A DNA stretch of 64,000 nt from Pollutimonas sp963712655 (GCA_963712655.1 CAVQIT010000008.1:1054001-1118000); one strand, 5' to 3'; numbered from the stretch's first letter, positions 43,543 to 53,058 are shown. Notes: generated by a model from the sequence alone, not told the origin. A program made the numbers and translations.

Positions 43543-44463
43543 ATGCCAATAAATAGCCCAAGACGGCAAGTTACGATACGCGAGATCGACGTCTTTGTAG
43601 CCGTTGCGGACGGCCTGAGCTTCAGCAAGGCTTCCGAACAGCTTCATATTTCGCAACCATCGCTTAGCGCCACGATACGCAATCTTGAAGAGGCGCTGAA
43701 TGCGCGTTTGTTCGATCGCCATACGCGCAGCGTCGCGCTGACCCCCGTGGGCCAAAAACTCGCCGTCATCGCGAGGCAGATGCTGGCGGATTTCGATCAT
43801 GCTTTTCAGCGTATTTCCGATGTGGTCGAGGGCAAGGTCGGCACATTGGCCATCGCGGCATCGCCTTCGGTCATGTGCGGTTTTCTACCGGGGGCATTGA
43901 AGGCGTTTCACAAAACCCACCCTCGGATCGAAATACAACTGTATGAAGAGGTTTTTGAGCAGTGCATAGGAATGCTGCGCGCCCAGAAAGTCGAAGTTGC
44001 GCTCACCCCCCGCAAGGAAACGGCCGAAGACTTGCTTCAATATGAGCTGTTCGAGGATAAGCTCGTTCTGGTTTGCCGCAACGACCATCCCCTGGCAACG
44101 TTCGACGCTGTGCAGTGGGGCCAGATCGTGCGTTACGAGCAGATCGCGCTGAAGGCCGCGAGCAATGTCAGGCAACTGATAGACCAGGAGCATCAGCGGC
44201 GCGGCATGCAGCCGAGAATCCTGTACGAGGTTGAACGCGTCAGCTCCATGGTCAGCTTTATATCGTCCGGCCATGGCGTCGGCATATTGCCGTACACGCT
44301 CTTTCACGCCTACGATCGCTCCACGGTAACCTGCCGTTCCATCTCCGACGGCGAGCTGTCCCGGACAATCTGCGCATCGCGGCTCAGTGCACACACACCA
44401 TCGCCCATTGCAAGCGCATTCGTCGAGTTGTGCATACGGCAGGGTTCGACAAGAAGCGCCTGA
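43543..44463 (+). CDS. LysR-family transcriptional regulator
   Basis: A 306-residue LysR protein with a winged helix (TIREIDVFVAVADGLSFSKASEQLHISQPSLSATIRNLEEALNARLFDRHTRSVALT) and an effector domain from about residue 95. It is divergent from the TauD-enolase-Bug-Bug operon, which it probably activates in response to the substrate. Confidence 0.92.
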   Translation: MPINSPRRQVTIREIDVFVAVADGLSFSKASEQLHISQPSLSATIRNLEEALNARLFDRHTRSVALTPVGQKLAVIARQMLADFDHAFQRISDVVEGKVGTLAIAASPSVMCGFLPGALKAFHKTHPRIEIQLYEEVFEQCIGMLRAQKVEVALTPRKETAEDLLQYELFEDKLVLVCRNDHPLATFDAVQWGQIVRYEQIALKAASNVRQLIDQEHQRRGMQPRILYEVERVSSMVSFISSGHGVGILPYTLFHAYDRSTVTCRSISDGELSRTICASRLSAHTPSPIASAFVELCIRQGSTRSA

Positions 44464-44553
44464 CTTGCGTCCCGAATCAAGGAAATGGTCGCGCCAAGGC
44501 CGTTAAAATGCCGGAACGAAATCTATTTTCGGATGACCGGAGAGCAAAACCGA

Positions 44554-45225
44554 ATGAAATACGCATTGGCCGCGTCGGCCCTTTTTATCATGGCCGCCAT
44601 CCTGAGCGGCTGCGGGCCCAAAACCGAAGCCGCAACGCCGGCACAGGCGCCGGCAGCAAGCACGCCGGCCGCCGTTCCCGCGGAGATCAAGGACCGCATG
44701 GACATATGCAATTTCACCGGCTCCGAGAAGCCTGCCGAACTCTTCAGCAACTACGGTGAAGACAACTACGACAACTCGGTGCTTGATCTCAAGGGAAAGT
44801 CGATGTTCTTTGACAAGCCGTCCGGATTCCGTTGCGGCGCTATCAAACTCGAGGACGGCTCCGATTCCGGCATGTACAGCACGGACAATATCCTGTTCAC
44901 CACGTCGCCCGACGAGCGCTCAATCCGTATGGTCCGCATAACAATGGGACAAGTTCCGCATTTCGAAGCATTCAGCCAGGCGATGCAGGCGATCCATGGT
45001 TCCGGCAAGGTCTTGAAATCGAACGTTGAAACCAGGGGAGAGCTTCGCAGGGGGGAAGAGATACGTGTTCTCCAGTCAGCGACCCGCTACTTTTACATCG
45101 ACACGGTTTACATGGGCCGATTTCAGGTCGGCTCCATAAGTATCCTGATGCGCAACGACACCGAGGCCATTGCGAAGATGGACGCCGAGCTCATGCACGA
45201 GGAGCAGCGCGCCGGCGCCAAGTAA
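44554..45225 (+). CDS. Putative lipoprotein of unknown function
   Basis: A 223-residue protein beginning MKYALAASALFIMAAILSGC: a signal peptide with a lipobox LSGC and the modified Cys at residue 20. A low-complexity Ala/Pro/Thr linker follows (about residues 22-45), then an alpha/beta domain of some 180 residues starting ICNFTGSEKPAELF. No known family was recognised. It stands alone between a LysR gene and the convergent PuuE-like gene. Confidence 0.75.
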   Translation: MKYALAASALFIMAAILSGCGPKTEAATPAQAPAASTPAAVPAEIKDRMDICNFTGSEKPAELFSNYGEDNYDNSVLDLKGKSMFFDKPSGFRCGAIKLEDGSDSGMYSTDNILFTTSPDERSIRMVRITMGQVPHFEAFSQAMQAIHGSGKVLKSNVETRGELRRGEEIRVLQSATRYFYIDTVYMGRFQVGSISILMRNDTEAIAKMDAELMHEEQRAGAK

Positions 45226-45270
45226 GGCCTGGCGCCATCAAGCGTCAGCTCCTGGCCGCGCCGCTCCGCC

Positions 45271-46173
45271 CTACGCCGGAACCGGCACCGTTCCGGCGGG
45301 TAACTGGGCGATATGGTCGTATATTTCCCCCGGCCGGGTAAACCAAACCAATTCCCGCTTGGGATGATTGGCAATGTGCTGGAGCGCACGGCGCAGGGCG
45401 CGCAGGCGATAAGGCTGGCCGACGATCATGGTGTGCAAGGCTATCCCGCAGACCAGCGGCTGCTTGGCGCTCTGGTCCAGCATCTCTTCGAACTGATCGA
45501 TAATCATTCTTTCGAACTCGTCCGGCGCGTGGTGCCGGACAAGCAATTGGGGAGAGTCATTGATTTCGAAGGGATACGGCAGCGACAGCATGTTGCCCGA
45601 CCGTGTTTTCATCCAGACAGGCTGGTCGTCGCCGGGCCAGTCCATCAGGAACTTGAAGCCGTTCTCTTGCAATAGATCGGGAGTTTGCGGGCTGACGGAC
45701 ATCCAGGGGCTCATCCAGCCCCGCACGTTCTGGCCGCTGCAGCGCTTGATATCGTTTCTGACCTGATCGAGAAGGCGCGCTTCGTCTTCCTCCCAAAGCA
45801 GCCCTTGCCGCTCCGCATTGGTTCTGCCGTGACCGATTATCTCGTCATTTCTGGCATTGATGGCCTCTACGATATCGGGCGCATAATCGAAAACGGCTGT
45901 ATTCATTAAGTGGCTGGCCGGCAAGCCAAGATCGTCGAGCAGCTCGAGAATTCTCCAAACGCCGATGCGATTGCCATAATCGCACCATGTGAAGGCCCGA
46001 TGGTCCAGGCCGGGCAAGGGCGTCGACAAGGAATGGGACAATCCGGCGCCGAAAGCAAAATGCTCGATGTTCAGCCCTATATAAAACGCCAGCCTTTTGC
46101 CCTCGGGCCACGAATAGTCGGGACGTTTGTGAATGGGGCTATAGGGGTATCTATTGTGGTGCGGCAATATCAT
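45271..46173 (-). CDS. Polysaccharide-deacetylase-fold protein, PuuE/allantoinase-like
   Basis: A 300-residue NodB-fold protein. Segments HNRYPYSPIHKRPDYSWPEGKRLAFYIGLNIEHFAFG and DYGNRIGVWRILELLDDLGLPAS are typical of the PuuE branch, whose known member is a metal-independent allantoinase. True sugar deacetylase metal ligands are not evident. It closes an operon with a hydantoinase, an amidase and an ABC transporter, supporting action on a cyclic ureide or similar rather than on chitin. Confidence 0.82.
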   Translation of the reverse strand: MILPHHNRYPYSPIHKRPDYSWPEGKRLAFYIGLNIEHFAFGAGLSHSLSTPLPGLDHRAFTWCDYGNRIGVWRILELLDDLGLPASHLMNTAVFDYAPDIVEAINARNDEIIGHGRTNAERQGLLWEEDEARLLDQVRNDIKRCSGQNVRGWMSPWMSVSPQTPDLLQENGFKFLMDWPGDDQPVWMKTRSGNMLSLPYPFEINDSPQLLVRHHAPDEFERMIIDQFEEMLDQSAKQPLVCGIALHTMIVGQPYRLRALRRALQHIANHPKRELVWFTRPGEIYDHIAQLPAGTVPVPA

Positions 46174-46214
46174 GTTGAGGCCTTCGTATCGAATATTTCA
46201 TGCAATGAACAAGC

Positions 46215-46892
46215 TTACTGGCGCGCCGCCAGTTTTCTTCTTTCCAGAGCGCTTACGATGCGTACCACTGGAACCAGTATGATCAAGTAAAAGATTCCGG
46301 CCAATACAATGGGCGACGGGTTATATAGCAGCGATTGGGCGTTTTGCGCCATATGCAGCAATTCCGGCAAGGCGACGGCGCTGGCAATCGTGGTTAGCTT
46401 GACGATTTCAAGAGAATTGCTGATGAGGTCGGGCAGAACGTTTTTGGTGGCCTGCGGAATTTGAATATAGATCAGGGATTGAACAAAAGACAAGCCCGTG
46501 GAGCGCGCCGCCTCGGTTTGTCCCGGCGGCAGGCTGACCAGCCCGGCGCGGAAAACCTCGCCGTAATAGCATGAGTTGTTCAAGACGAAACATATGATGA
46601 CCGCAAGGATTTTCGGGATGTTGATATTCAGGAAAGGAAGCCCGAAGTACACCAATATCAGCAAGACCAGCGGCGGTATGGCCCGGAAGAAATCAATGTA
46701 AATGATCAACAGCGTCTTGACGAGCCTGCTTTTTGTGTTGGTGTACGCAATTGAAACCAGCAAGCCGAAAAAGATGCCCAGCGGTATCACCAGGATTGAC
46801 AGGAAAATAGTCATCCCCAGCCCGCGCAGCAATATCGGTGTTACGCTTTTGTATATTTCAAAGTTGAAGAAATTCTGTATCAGCTCGTGCAT
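46215..46892 (-). CDS. Polar amino-acid-type ABC transporter permease
   Basis: A 225-residue permease of the HisM/GlnP type with five predicted helices and the coupling motif EVFRAGLVSLPPGQTEAARSTGLS, which matches the family EAA loop. Begins MHELIQNFFNFEIYKSVTPILLRG. It pairs with the permease at 46911; 18 nt separate them. Confidence 0.92.
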   Translation of the reverse strand: MHELIQNFFNFEIYKSVTPILLRGLGMTIFLSILVIPLGIFFGLLVSIAYTNTKSRLVKTLLIIYIDFFRAIPPLVLLILVYFGLPFLNINIPKILAVIICFVLNNSCYYGEVFRAGLVSLPPGQTEAARSTGLSFVQSLIYIQIPQATKNVLPDLISNSLEIVKLTTIASAVALPELLHMAQNAQSLLYNPSPIVLAGIFYLIILVPVVRIVSALERRKLAARQ

Positions 46893-46910
46893 CGTCTTAT
46901 CCGCAATTGT

Positions 46911-47579
46911 TCATCTGAATTTTGATTCTAAATAGCGGCCCATAAGGACAACCGGAACGAATATCAAGAGGCAGCCGATGGCGCACATGGTCAACGGTGT
47001 GGCGTTGCCCGCGCTGCTGCTTGCCGACTGCGCGTTATTCAGGACTTCGCCCAGGCCGACAACCGCCCCCAGCGCCGTGTTTTTGGTTATGGCGATGACA
47101 CGGTTCGTCAAAGGCGGAACGGTAAGCTTGAAAGCATGGGGCCAGACGATAGAGCACATGGATTGAAACCAGCTTAATCCTGTCGAACGGCCGGCTTCCA
47201 TCAAGCCTTTTGGAGTCGCCTGTATGCCTGCCCAGAAAATCTCTTCCGCAAAGGCGGCCAGAACCAAGGTCAACGCAAGCCAGGTCGCAAAAAATGCGGA
47301 CATCGAAATGCCGATATAGGGAAAGGCAAAAAAGAAAACCATGATCACCAGCAGGGGTGGCAGCGATCTTGTAATGTCGGCAAAAATGACCAGGAAGACA
47401 TTCACTGTCTTTATTTTGCATGCCCGCAAGAATGCCAGTAGAAAGCCGCTGGCCAGGCCCGCCACGACCACCGCAAGGCCGATCTCGACAGTCACCAGCA
47501 TGCCTGAAAAAATGAACAGGTAATACTTGTCTATGATTTCCAGGTTAAAGAAGGAAAAGATCAGGCCGTTCAGATCCAT
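46911..47579 (-). CDS. Polar amino-acid-type ABC transporter permease
   Basis: A 222-residue permease starting MDLNGLIFSFFNLEIIDKYYLFIFSG, with TVEIGLAVVVAGLASGFLLAFLR and the EAA loop EIFWAGIQATPKGLMEAGRSTGLS. The frame is open far upstream, but those residues overlap the ATPase gene in another frame and are not coding. Forms the membrane pore with the other permease. Confidence 0.92.
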   Translation of the reverse strand: MDLNGLIFSFFNLEIIDKYYLFIFSGMLVTVEIGLAVVVAGLASGFLLAFLRACKIKTVNVFLVIFADITRSLPPLLVIMVFFFAFPYIGISMSAFFATWLALTLVLAAFAEEIFWAGIQATPKGLMEAGRSTGLSWFQSMCSIVWPHAFKLTVPPLTNRVIAITKNTALGAVVGLGEVLNNAQSASSSAGNATPLTMCAIGCLLIFVPVVLMGRYLESKFR

Positions 47580-47619
47580 AATTATGGTTTTCTCATGGTG
47601 GTTGGATATAGTGCAGGCG

Positions 47620-48375
47620 TCAATGCCGGGACAGGACACTCGATAGAAACGCTTTGGTTCTTTCGTGTTTGGGGTTCTCGAATATTTCGGCCGGCGGGCC
47701 TTCCTCGACGATCTTGCCCCCATCCATAAAGATGACACGGTCCGCGGCGGCCTTGGCAAAGCCCATTTCATGGCTGACCACCACCATGGTCATGCCCGCG
47801 GACTTCAGTTCCCGCATTGCTTCCAGAACGCTGCCCACCAATTCTGGATCCAGGGCGCTGGTGGGTTCGTCGAACAGGATTATTTTTGGATTCAATGCGA
47901 TGGCGCGCGCGATGCCCACGCGCTGTTGCTGGCCGCCGGACAACTGATCGGGGTAAAACGATGCGCGGTCCAGCAGGTCCACCTGTTCCAACGCTTGCAA
48001 AGCACGTGCTTCGGCCTCTTTCTTCTTCAGCTTCTTGACCTTGGTCAGGGCCAGCGTCACGTTGCGCAACACGGACATATGCGGATACAGGTTGAAGTGC
48101 TGAAACACCATGCCGATTTGCTGCCGGATCGCGTTCAGATTTACATTTTTCTTTGTGATGGAGACGCCGTCCAGCAGTATCTCGCCGGCGGTCGTCTCCT
48201 CCAATACATTGCAGCATCGCAAGAGGCTGCTCTTGCCTGAGCCAGAAGGGCCAATGATGAAAACCAGTTCTCCGGGATAGACGCTCAGGTTGATCCCTTT
48301 CAGAATGGAATTGGCGCCATACGATTTTTCCAGGTTCGTGATTTTTAAGATTGGAGCAATTGTGGTTTCAGGCAT
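47620..48375 (-). CDS. Polar amino-acid-type ABC transporter ATPase (GlnQ-like)
   Basis: A 251-residue ATPase: Walker A GPSGSGKSSLLRC, signature LSGGQQQRVGIARAIALNP, Walker B IILFDEPTSALDPE and the switch His in VVSHEMGFA. These fit the GlnQ/HisP class. It starts 8 nt after the binding-protein gene. Confidence 0.95.
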   Translation of the reverse strand: MPETTIAPILKITNLEKSYGANSILKGINLSVYPGELVFIIGPSGSGKSSLLRCCNVLEETTAGEILLDGVSITKKNVNLNAIRQQIGMVFQHFNLYPHMSVLRNVTLALTKVKKLKKKEAEARALQALEQVDLLDRASFYPDQLSGGQQQRVGIARAIALNPKIILFDEPTSALDPELVGSVLEAMRELKSAGMTMVVVSHEMGFAKAAADRVIFMDGGKIVEEGPPAEIFENPKHERTKAFLSSVLSRH

Positions 48376-48383
48376 TTCGACCT

Positions 48384-49229
48384 CTATTTATCGCAATGGA
48401 GTTCAACTGGCTTCGGATCGTATCCGGGCATCCCCTTGATGCCTTGCCCAGGGTAAATGGTCTTGGTCGAGTCCGGGGAGAAGCCCAGCCATTTTTTGGC
48501 GATGTCGGCGAGGATTCCCTTCTGCTTGATGCACTTCAAGGCAGTGGAAACCCGGTCGCGCCCGGCGACATCGTCTTTGCGGAACGCGAACGCCCATGCC
48601 TGTCCCGTCTTGATTTCGAAAGAGGTCTTCAGCAAGGGGTTATGCTTGACGGCCCATGCCTGGGCGGGTACTCCGGCCATATTGGCATCGGCGCGTCCCG
48701 ACAGAACCGCCTGGATGGCATCCGCATTGGTGGGATACACATTGAACTGGAAGCCGTACTTGTCGTGATTCTCCTGCGACCAGGTTTCGTAGGGCGAGCC
48801 GCGGTTAACGGCCAGGCGTTTCCCTTTCAGCTCTTCAGGCGACTTGATGGTATCGACGCTTTTTTTCTGCACGACCAAATAATCGGAATCCAGGTAGGGT
48901 TCGGAAAACAGCATGGCTTCGGCGCGCTCGCGGGTTGCGGTTACCGCTCCCAGGACAAAGTCGTATTTTTTAGCGTTCAATGCGGGAATCAGGGCGGAAA
49001 ACTGCGTCCCCTCGACTTGAATGGTAACGCCCATTTGCTTTTCAAGCGCATGGCCCATGTCGATGGTGAAACCTTCAAGCTCGCCATTCAGATTCTGGAA
49101 TACCAGAGGCGCATACGAGGCGTCGGCTCCGGTATGCAAGGTTTCGGCGTGAACGGCGGCGCTGGCGAACGACAGCACTGCCGCGGACGCCAATAGACTT
49201 GCCAAGTTGTAAGAAAAACGGTGTCTCAT
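48384..49229 (-). CDS. Polar amino-acid-type ABC transporter substrate-binding protein (family 3)
   Basis: A 281-residue periplasmic receptor starting MRHRFSYNLASLLASAAVLSF, cleaved near AAVHAE. It has LHTGADASYAPLVFQNLNGELEGFTIDMGHALEKQMG and the family-3 segment LIPALNAKKYDFVLGAVTATRERAEAMLFSEPYLDSDYLV. The start at 49229 has GAGG upstream. Ligand class is polar amino acids or related compounds; given the neighbours, a ureide, hydantoin or N-carbamoyl amino acid is likely. Confidence 0.92.
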   Translation of the reverse strand: MRHRFSYNLASLLASAAVLSFASAAVHAETLHTGADASYAPLVFQNLNGELEGFTIDMGHALEKQMGVTIQVEGTQFSALIPALNAKKYDFVLGAVTATRERAEAMLFSEPYLDSDYLVVQKKSVDTIKSPEELKGKRLAVNRGSPYETWSQENHDKYGFQFNVYPTNADAIQAVLSGRADANMAGVPAQAWAVKHNPLLKTSFEIKTGQAWAFAFRKDDVAGRDRVSTALKCIKQKGILADIAKKWLGFSPDSTKTIYPGQGIKGMPGYDPKPVELHCDK

Positions 49230-49275
49230 TTTTTTATCCTCAAGTAGCGGAAGTTCAAGGGAGCTGCGTGGTTTG

Positions 49276-50751
49276 TTAAAAAACTTTTCTGAAGGATCGG
49301 CCGGCCACGCCATGGCCCGAGCCGGTATCCGGCGGCGTTGGTTTGTATCCATCCAGGTGGGAAGGCAATCGGGCAAGGAACCGGCCGTCGCCCGGCTTGG
49401 CTAAAAGCTGATTATCTTTTACTACGATATTTCCCTGGGACACGACCACAACGGGCCAGCCTTGCACTGCCATGCCTTCATAAGGCGTGTACCCGACCTT
49501 GTCGTGCAGCATGCCGGATGAAATCTCAACCTGCTTTGTTTGATCCCAGACCGCAATATCGGCATCGCTGCCTACTCTGATGACCCCTTTGCGTGGATAG
49601 AGCCCATATGTCTTCGCATGATTGGTAGAGGTAATTTCGACGAATTTCTCGATTGATATCTTGCCTTTGTTGACACCTTCGGAAAACAGCAGCGGCATCC
49701 TGGTTTCCAGCCCAGGCAGTCCATTGGCGATTTCCGAGAAAACCGTGTCATCTCCCTTGGGCAATTTTCCGCTGGCGTCGAACGTGTACGGCGCATGGTC
49801 CGATGAAAAAATGCTCAGGGTGCCGTCGATAATTCCCGCCCAGACGGCGGCTTGCGACGCCGGATCGCGCGGCGGCGGCGCGCAGCAGAACTTGGCCCCT
49901 TCCATGCCATCGAGGTCCAGGTTCTCTTTGGTCAAAAACAGATATTGGGGGCATGTCTCCGCGTAAATGGGAGCGCCGAACAACTGGGCGGAATGAATGA
50001 CGTGCACCGCCTCTATGCCGCCCACATGCACCAGAAGAATAGGCGCCTGCGCCAGCTTGGCCAAACTGACGGCGCGGTAGGTCGCCTCGCTCTCGGCCAG
50101 GGGGTCGTGGGCCACCGCATGGTATTTAGGCGCGGTAAGCCCTTTCTCGAGCAGTTTGCGGGTCATCCAGCGGATGATGTCGTTATTCTCCGCGTGGACC
50201 ATGACCAGGCCCCCTTCCTTGCGCACCGCGTCGAATACGTCAAGCAACTGGAAATCATCCAGCTTTACCGATTCATAAGTCATGTACGCTTTAAAGGAAG
50301 TAATGCCTTGCCTGATCATCAAAGGCAGTTCTTCCTTGAGCACGGTTTCGCTGGGGTCGGAAATGATGATATGAAATCCATAGTCGATCACCGCCTTGGG
50401 CAGCGCCCGCTTGGCATACGCGTCGACAACATCGATCAGCGATTCGCCCTTGCGCTGGGCGGCAAACGATATGACCGTCGTGGTTCCGCCGAATGCGGCG
50501 GACACGGTCGCGCTGTGGAAATCGTCGGCGCCCATTATGCCCATGCCCGACATCTGTTCTATGTGGCAATGGCTATCGATGCCCCCCGGCAAGACCAGCT
50601 TTCCGGCCGCGTCGATATCTTGCAGGCCGCCGGGCAGGTTTTTTTCCAGCGCCGCGATTTTTCCTTGGGCTACGCCGATATCCAGGTTCACCATCCCTGT
50701 TTCGGTGAAAACCATTCCATTGCGGATTGTCAGGTCAAAGGGGGCATTCAC
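49276..50751 (-). CDS. Dihydropyrimidinase/D-hydantoinase family cyclic amidohydrolase
   Basis: A 491-residue zinc-dependent hydrolase that opens a cyclic amide ring (hydantoin, dihydropyrimidine or similar). The metal set is complete: His-x-His in LPGGIDSHCHIEQ, the lysine to be carbamylated in SFKAYMTYE, His in VMVHAENND, His in PILLVHVGG and Asp in FSSDHAPYT. Its start lies inside the stop region of the amidase (4-nt overlap), so the two are translated together. Ring hydrolysis plus amide hydrolysis would yield an amino acid and ammonia. Confidence 0.93.
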   Translation of the reverse strand: MNAPFDLTIRNGMVFTETGMVNLDIGVAQGKIAALEKNLPGGLQDIDAAGKLVLPGGIDSHCHIEQMSGMGIMGADDFHSATVSAAFGGTTTVISFAAQRKGESLIDVVDAYAKRALPKAVIDYGFHIIISDPSETVLKEELPLMIRQGITSFKAYMTYESVKLDDFQLLDVFDAVRKEGGLVMVHAENNDIIRWMTRKLLEKGLTAPKYHAVAHDPLAESEATYRAVSLAKLAQAPILLVHVGGIEAVHVIHSAQLFGAPIYAETCPQYLFLTKENLDLDGMEGAKFCCAPPPRDPASQAAVWAGIIDGTLSIFSSDHAPYTFDASGKLPKGDDTVFSEIANGLPGLETRMPLLFSEGVNKGKISIEKFVEITSTNHAKTYGLYPRKGVIRVGSDADIAVWDQTKQVEISSGMLHDKVGYTPYEGMAVQGWPVVVVSQGNIVVKDNQLLAKPGDGRFLARLPSHLDGYKPTPPDTGSGHGVAGRSFRKVF

Positions 50752-52073
50752 AATGCGGCTTCCTGTGCGGATTCGAAATAAGAAGAGAGCTTATGCGCGG
50801 CAGCCAGCAGCTTCCTGTCTTCGGCGAAACGCCCGATCAACTGTATGCCGAAAGGCATTCCGTTGGGTGTTCTGGAAAAGGGGATTACAACCGTGGGCAG
50901 ATGAAGCAGTGTCCACAACCCGCCGAACCTGGGCGAGCCGGAGTAATCAATGCCTTCCTCGGCCGAACTCTCGGTGGCCGGATAGATCAAGACATCCGCA
51001 TCCCGGAATATATCGTTTATGGCGGCCTTGGCTTGCTCGGCCATGCGGCGGAAGTCGAGATAAGCGTCCTGGTCGATCAGGTCGCCGAATGCCAGCCGGT
51101 CCCGCAGGATATCGCTGATCAAATGCGGATGTTCTAAGCGCTCATAGGCCAGGGCATCGCAGGCTTCATAGACAAAAATCTTTTCCTGAATCGCGATCAA
51201 CTCTTCGTGTATGGCGGGGAGTTGCAGGCTTGGAATCGTGCGGCCGGCATCGGATGCCTTTTCGACCAGCGCGGCGATCGATTTATGAAAATCGCTATCC
51301 GCGAATTGCCATTGCCGCGATTGGCACAGGGCGAAATTGGGCATGGCCAGTTGTCGGACGCGGTCATCGAAATCGATATCGTTGAATGCAATGAACGACG
51401 CATCGCCTATCGTGCGCGTGAGCAGGCCGATCGTGTCTTGGGACTGGCTGATCGCCTTAAGCCCCGCACGATTGAAGAGGTCGAAAGAAGGCTTGAAGCC
51501 GACAATGCCGCAATAGGAGGCCGGCCGGGCCAGGGATCCTGTCGACTGGGTGCCCAAGGCGAACGGCACCATGAAATCAGCTACGGCCGCGGCGGAGCCG
51601 CTCGATGACCCGCCTGGCGTATGGGTCGGCCGCAATGGGTTGCGCGTTGCCGCCGGCTTGCGGGTGGCGAATTCGCTGGTTGCCGCCTTGCCGACGAGCA
51701 CAGCGCCGTTTTTCTTGAACCTCAAGACAGACGCGGAGTCGGCGAGAGGCTGATTCGCCTTGTAGATCGGTGAACCATATTCCGTTGGAAAATCGACAGT
51801 ATCCAATACGTCTTTGGCGACAAACGGCAGGCCGTGCAGGTATGGCCCCCTGGGTTCCTGGTCTTTTGCGCGGGCTTGGGCCAGGGCATTGTTTTCATCG
51901 AATGCAACCAGCGCATGCACCAGATCATTGCGCTCCTTGATGCGCTCTATGCATGACAGCATTAACTGCTCGCCGCTGAGTTCCTGTGCGTCCATCAATC
52001 GCGCTGCCTCGATGGCGGTGAGCCGATTTGCATTCTTAATCACGTTGGTCCAGTCCTTGTTGCACTTTTCCAA
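50748..52073 (-). CDS. Amidase signature (AS) family amidohydrolase
   Basis: A 441-residue AS enzyme with an intact triad: Lys in GLPFVAKDVLDT, Ser in TPGGSSSGSAAAVA, nucleophilic Ser in TQSTGSLARPASYCG. It resembles the amidase at 11293 in these motifs and in length. It is the first gene of the operon and overlaps the hydantoinase by 4 nt, so it probably hydrolyses the ring-opened product or an amide precursor. A LysR gene and a dyad lie just upstream. Confidence 0.92.
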   Translation of the reverse strand: MEKCNKDWTNVIKNANRLTAIEAARLMDAQELSGEQLMLSCIERIKERNDLVHALVAFDENNALAQARAKDQEPRGPYLHGLPFVAKDVLDTVDFPTEYGSPIYKANQPLADSASVLRFKKNGAVLVGKAATSEFATRKPAATRNPLRPTHTPGGSSSGSAAAVADFMVPFALGTQSTGSLARPASYCGIVGFKPSFDLFNRAGLKAISQSQDTIGLLTRTIGDASFIAFNDIDFDDRVRQLAMPNFALCQSRQWQFADSDFHKSIAALVEKASDAGRTIPSLQLPAIHEELIAIQEKIFVYEACDALAYERLEHPHLISDILRDRLAFGDLIDQDAYLDFRRMAEQAKAAINDIFRDADVLIYPATESSAEEGIDYSGSPRFGGLWTLLHLPTVVIPFSRTPNGMPFGIQLIGRFAEDRKLLAAAHKLSSYFESAQEAAL

Positions 52074-52124
52074 ATTTTAAGAACGCAATTAATTTCCGTC
52101 CAATTCTAAATAATGGCTTGATTG

Positions 52125-52144
52125 ATTTGATTTTTGAATCAAAT
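52125..52144. promoter_or_regulatory. Perfect dyad ATTTGATT-N4-AATCAAAT, candidate LysR operator
   Basis: Eight-base exact arms around TTTG, about 50 bp upstream of the amidase start, in the 106-bp gap between the LysR stop and the operon. Being AT-rich and close to the promoter region, it is a good activator site; it is too AT-rich for a terminator stem. Confidence 0.45.
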
Positions 52145-52179
52145 GGCCGGAAAAATAGCCGCCCGAACCTGTGATCCGC

Positions 52180-53058
52180 TCAGCCTTTTATTATCTTGAT
52201 AAGATTTTTCATCAGGATGGAGTTATTCGATTTGTTCCATGCGGCGGTAAGCTCCACATTGGCTTCATTGCGTGCTCCATGTATAGGCTTGTAGGTAATA
52301 TTGGGGCTGCCGATCCGGCTGACCGATTGCGGCACAATGGCCACTCCGATGCTGGCTTCGACAAAGGACAGTATGGTGGGCAGAAGCGAATACTGCACGA
52401 TGCGGGGGCGGGTATCGTGCGACAACAATAGATCCTGGATCTTCTCGGAAAAATACGGCGAATCCTGGATTGAAAAAGCAATGAAATCTTCGCCATCGAC
52501 GTCAGGAATGGACACCTCGCGAAACTTGGCCAGCCGATGGCTTTTCGGAATGGCGAACATCAGCGGCTCTTTCAGCGCAACATAGCTTTCTATCGCTTTT
52601 TCCTTCGTCGACGTTCTCAGAAACGCCACGTCTATAGCGCCTCTTTTCAGGTTTTCCAGTATGCGTATATACGGCATTTCTTCTAACTGGATGTCGACTT
52701 TCGGATAGAGTTTTTTATATTTTCTTAGTATTTTCGGTAACAGCACATAGGCGGCGCTGGGCACGAATCCTATCGTCAAATGCCCCACGTTTCCGGTCGC
52801 GGCGAGCTTGACCTCCTGGTCCATGGTTTCGATCGAGTTCAACAAGGAGCGGGCGCTTACCGCCAGGACTTTGCCGGCGTCGGTCAGCTCGACGGTACGG
52901 GTTGTTCTCTTGATCAGCGAAACCCCCAGCGAGGTTTCAAGCTGCTTCAATCTCTGGCTTAACGGCGGTTGCGTCAAATGCAGCCGTTCCGCGGCACGTT
53001 TGAAATGCAGCTCTTCCGCCAGCACAATGAATGCTCGTAAATGCTTAAGCTCGTACAT
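52180..53058 (-). CDS. LysR-family transcriptional regulator
   Basis: A 292-residue LysR protein starting MYELKHLRAFIVLAEELHFKRAAERLHLTQPPLSQRLKQLETSLG, with SLIKRTTRTVELTDAG in the wing and an effector domain of the BenM/CatM-like group. The open frame reaches 53283, but the 75 extra residues are not typical. It lies directly upstream of the amidase-hydantoinase operon in the same direction and is its likely regulator. Confidence 0.92.
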   Translation of the reverse strand: MYELKHLRAFIVLAEELHFKRAAERLHLTQPPLSQRLKQLETSLGVSLIKRTTRTVELTDAGKVLAVSARSLLNSIETMDQEVKLAATGNVGHLTIGFVPSAAYVLLPKILRKYKKLYPKVDIQLEEMPYIRILENLKRGAIDVAFLRTSTKEKAIESYVALKEPLMFAIPKSHRLAKFREVSIPDVDGEDFIAFSIQDSPYFSEKIQDLLLSHDTRPRIVQYSLLPTILSFVEASIGVAIVPQSVSRIGSPNITYKPIHGARNEANVELTAAWNKSNNSILMKNLIKIIKG

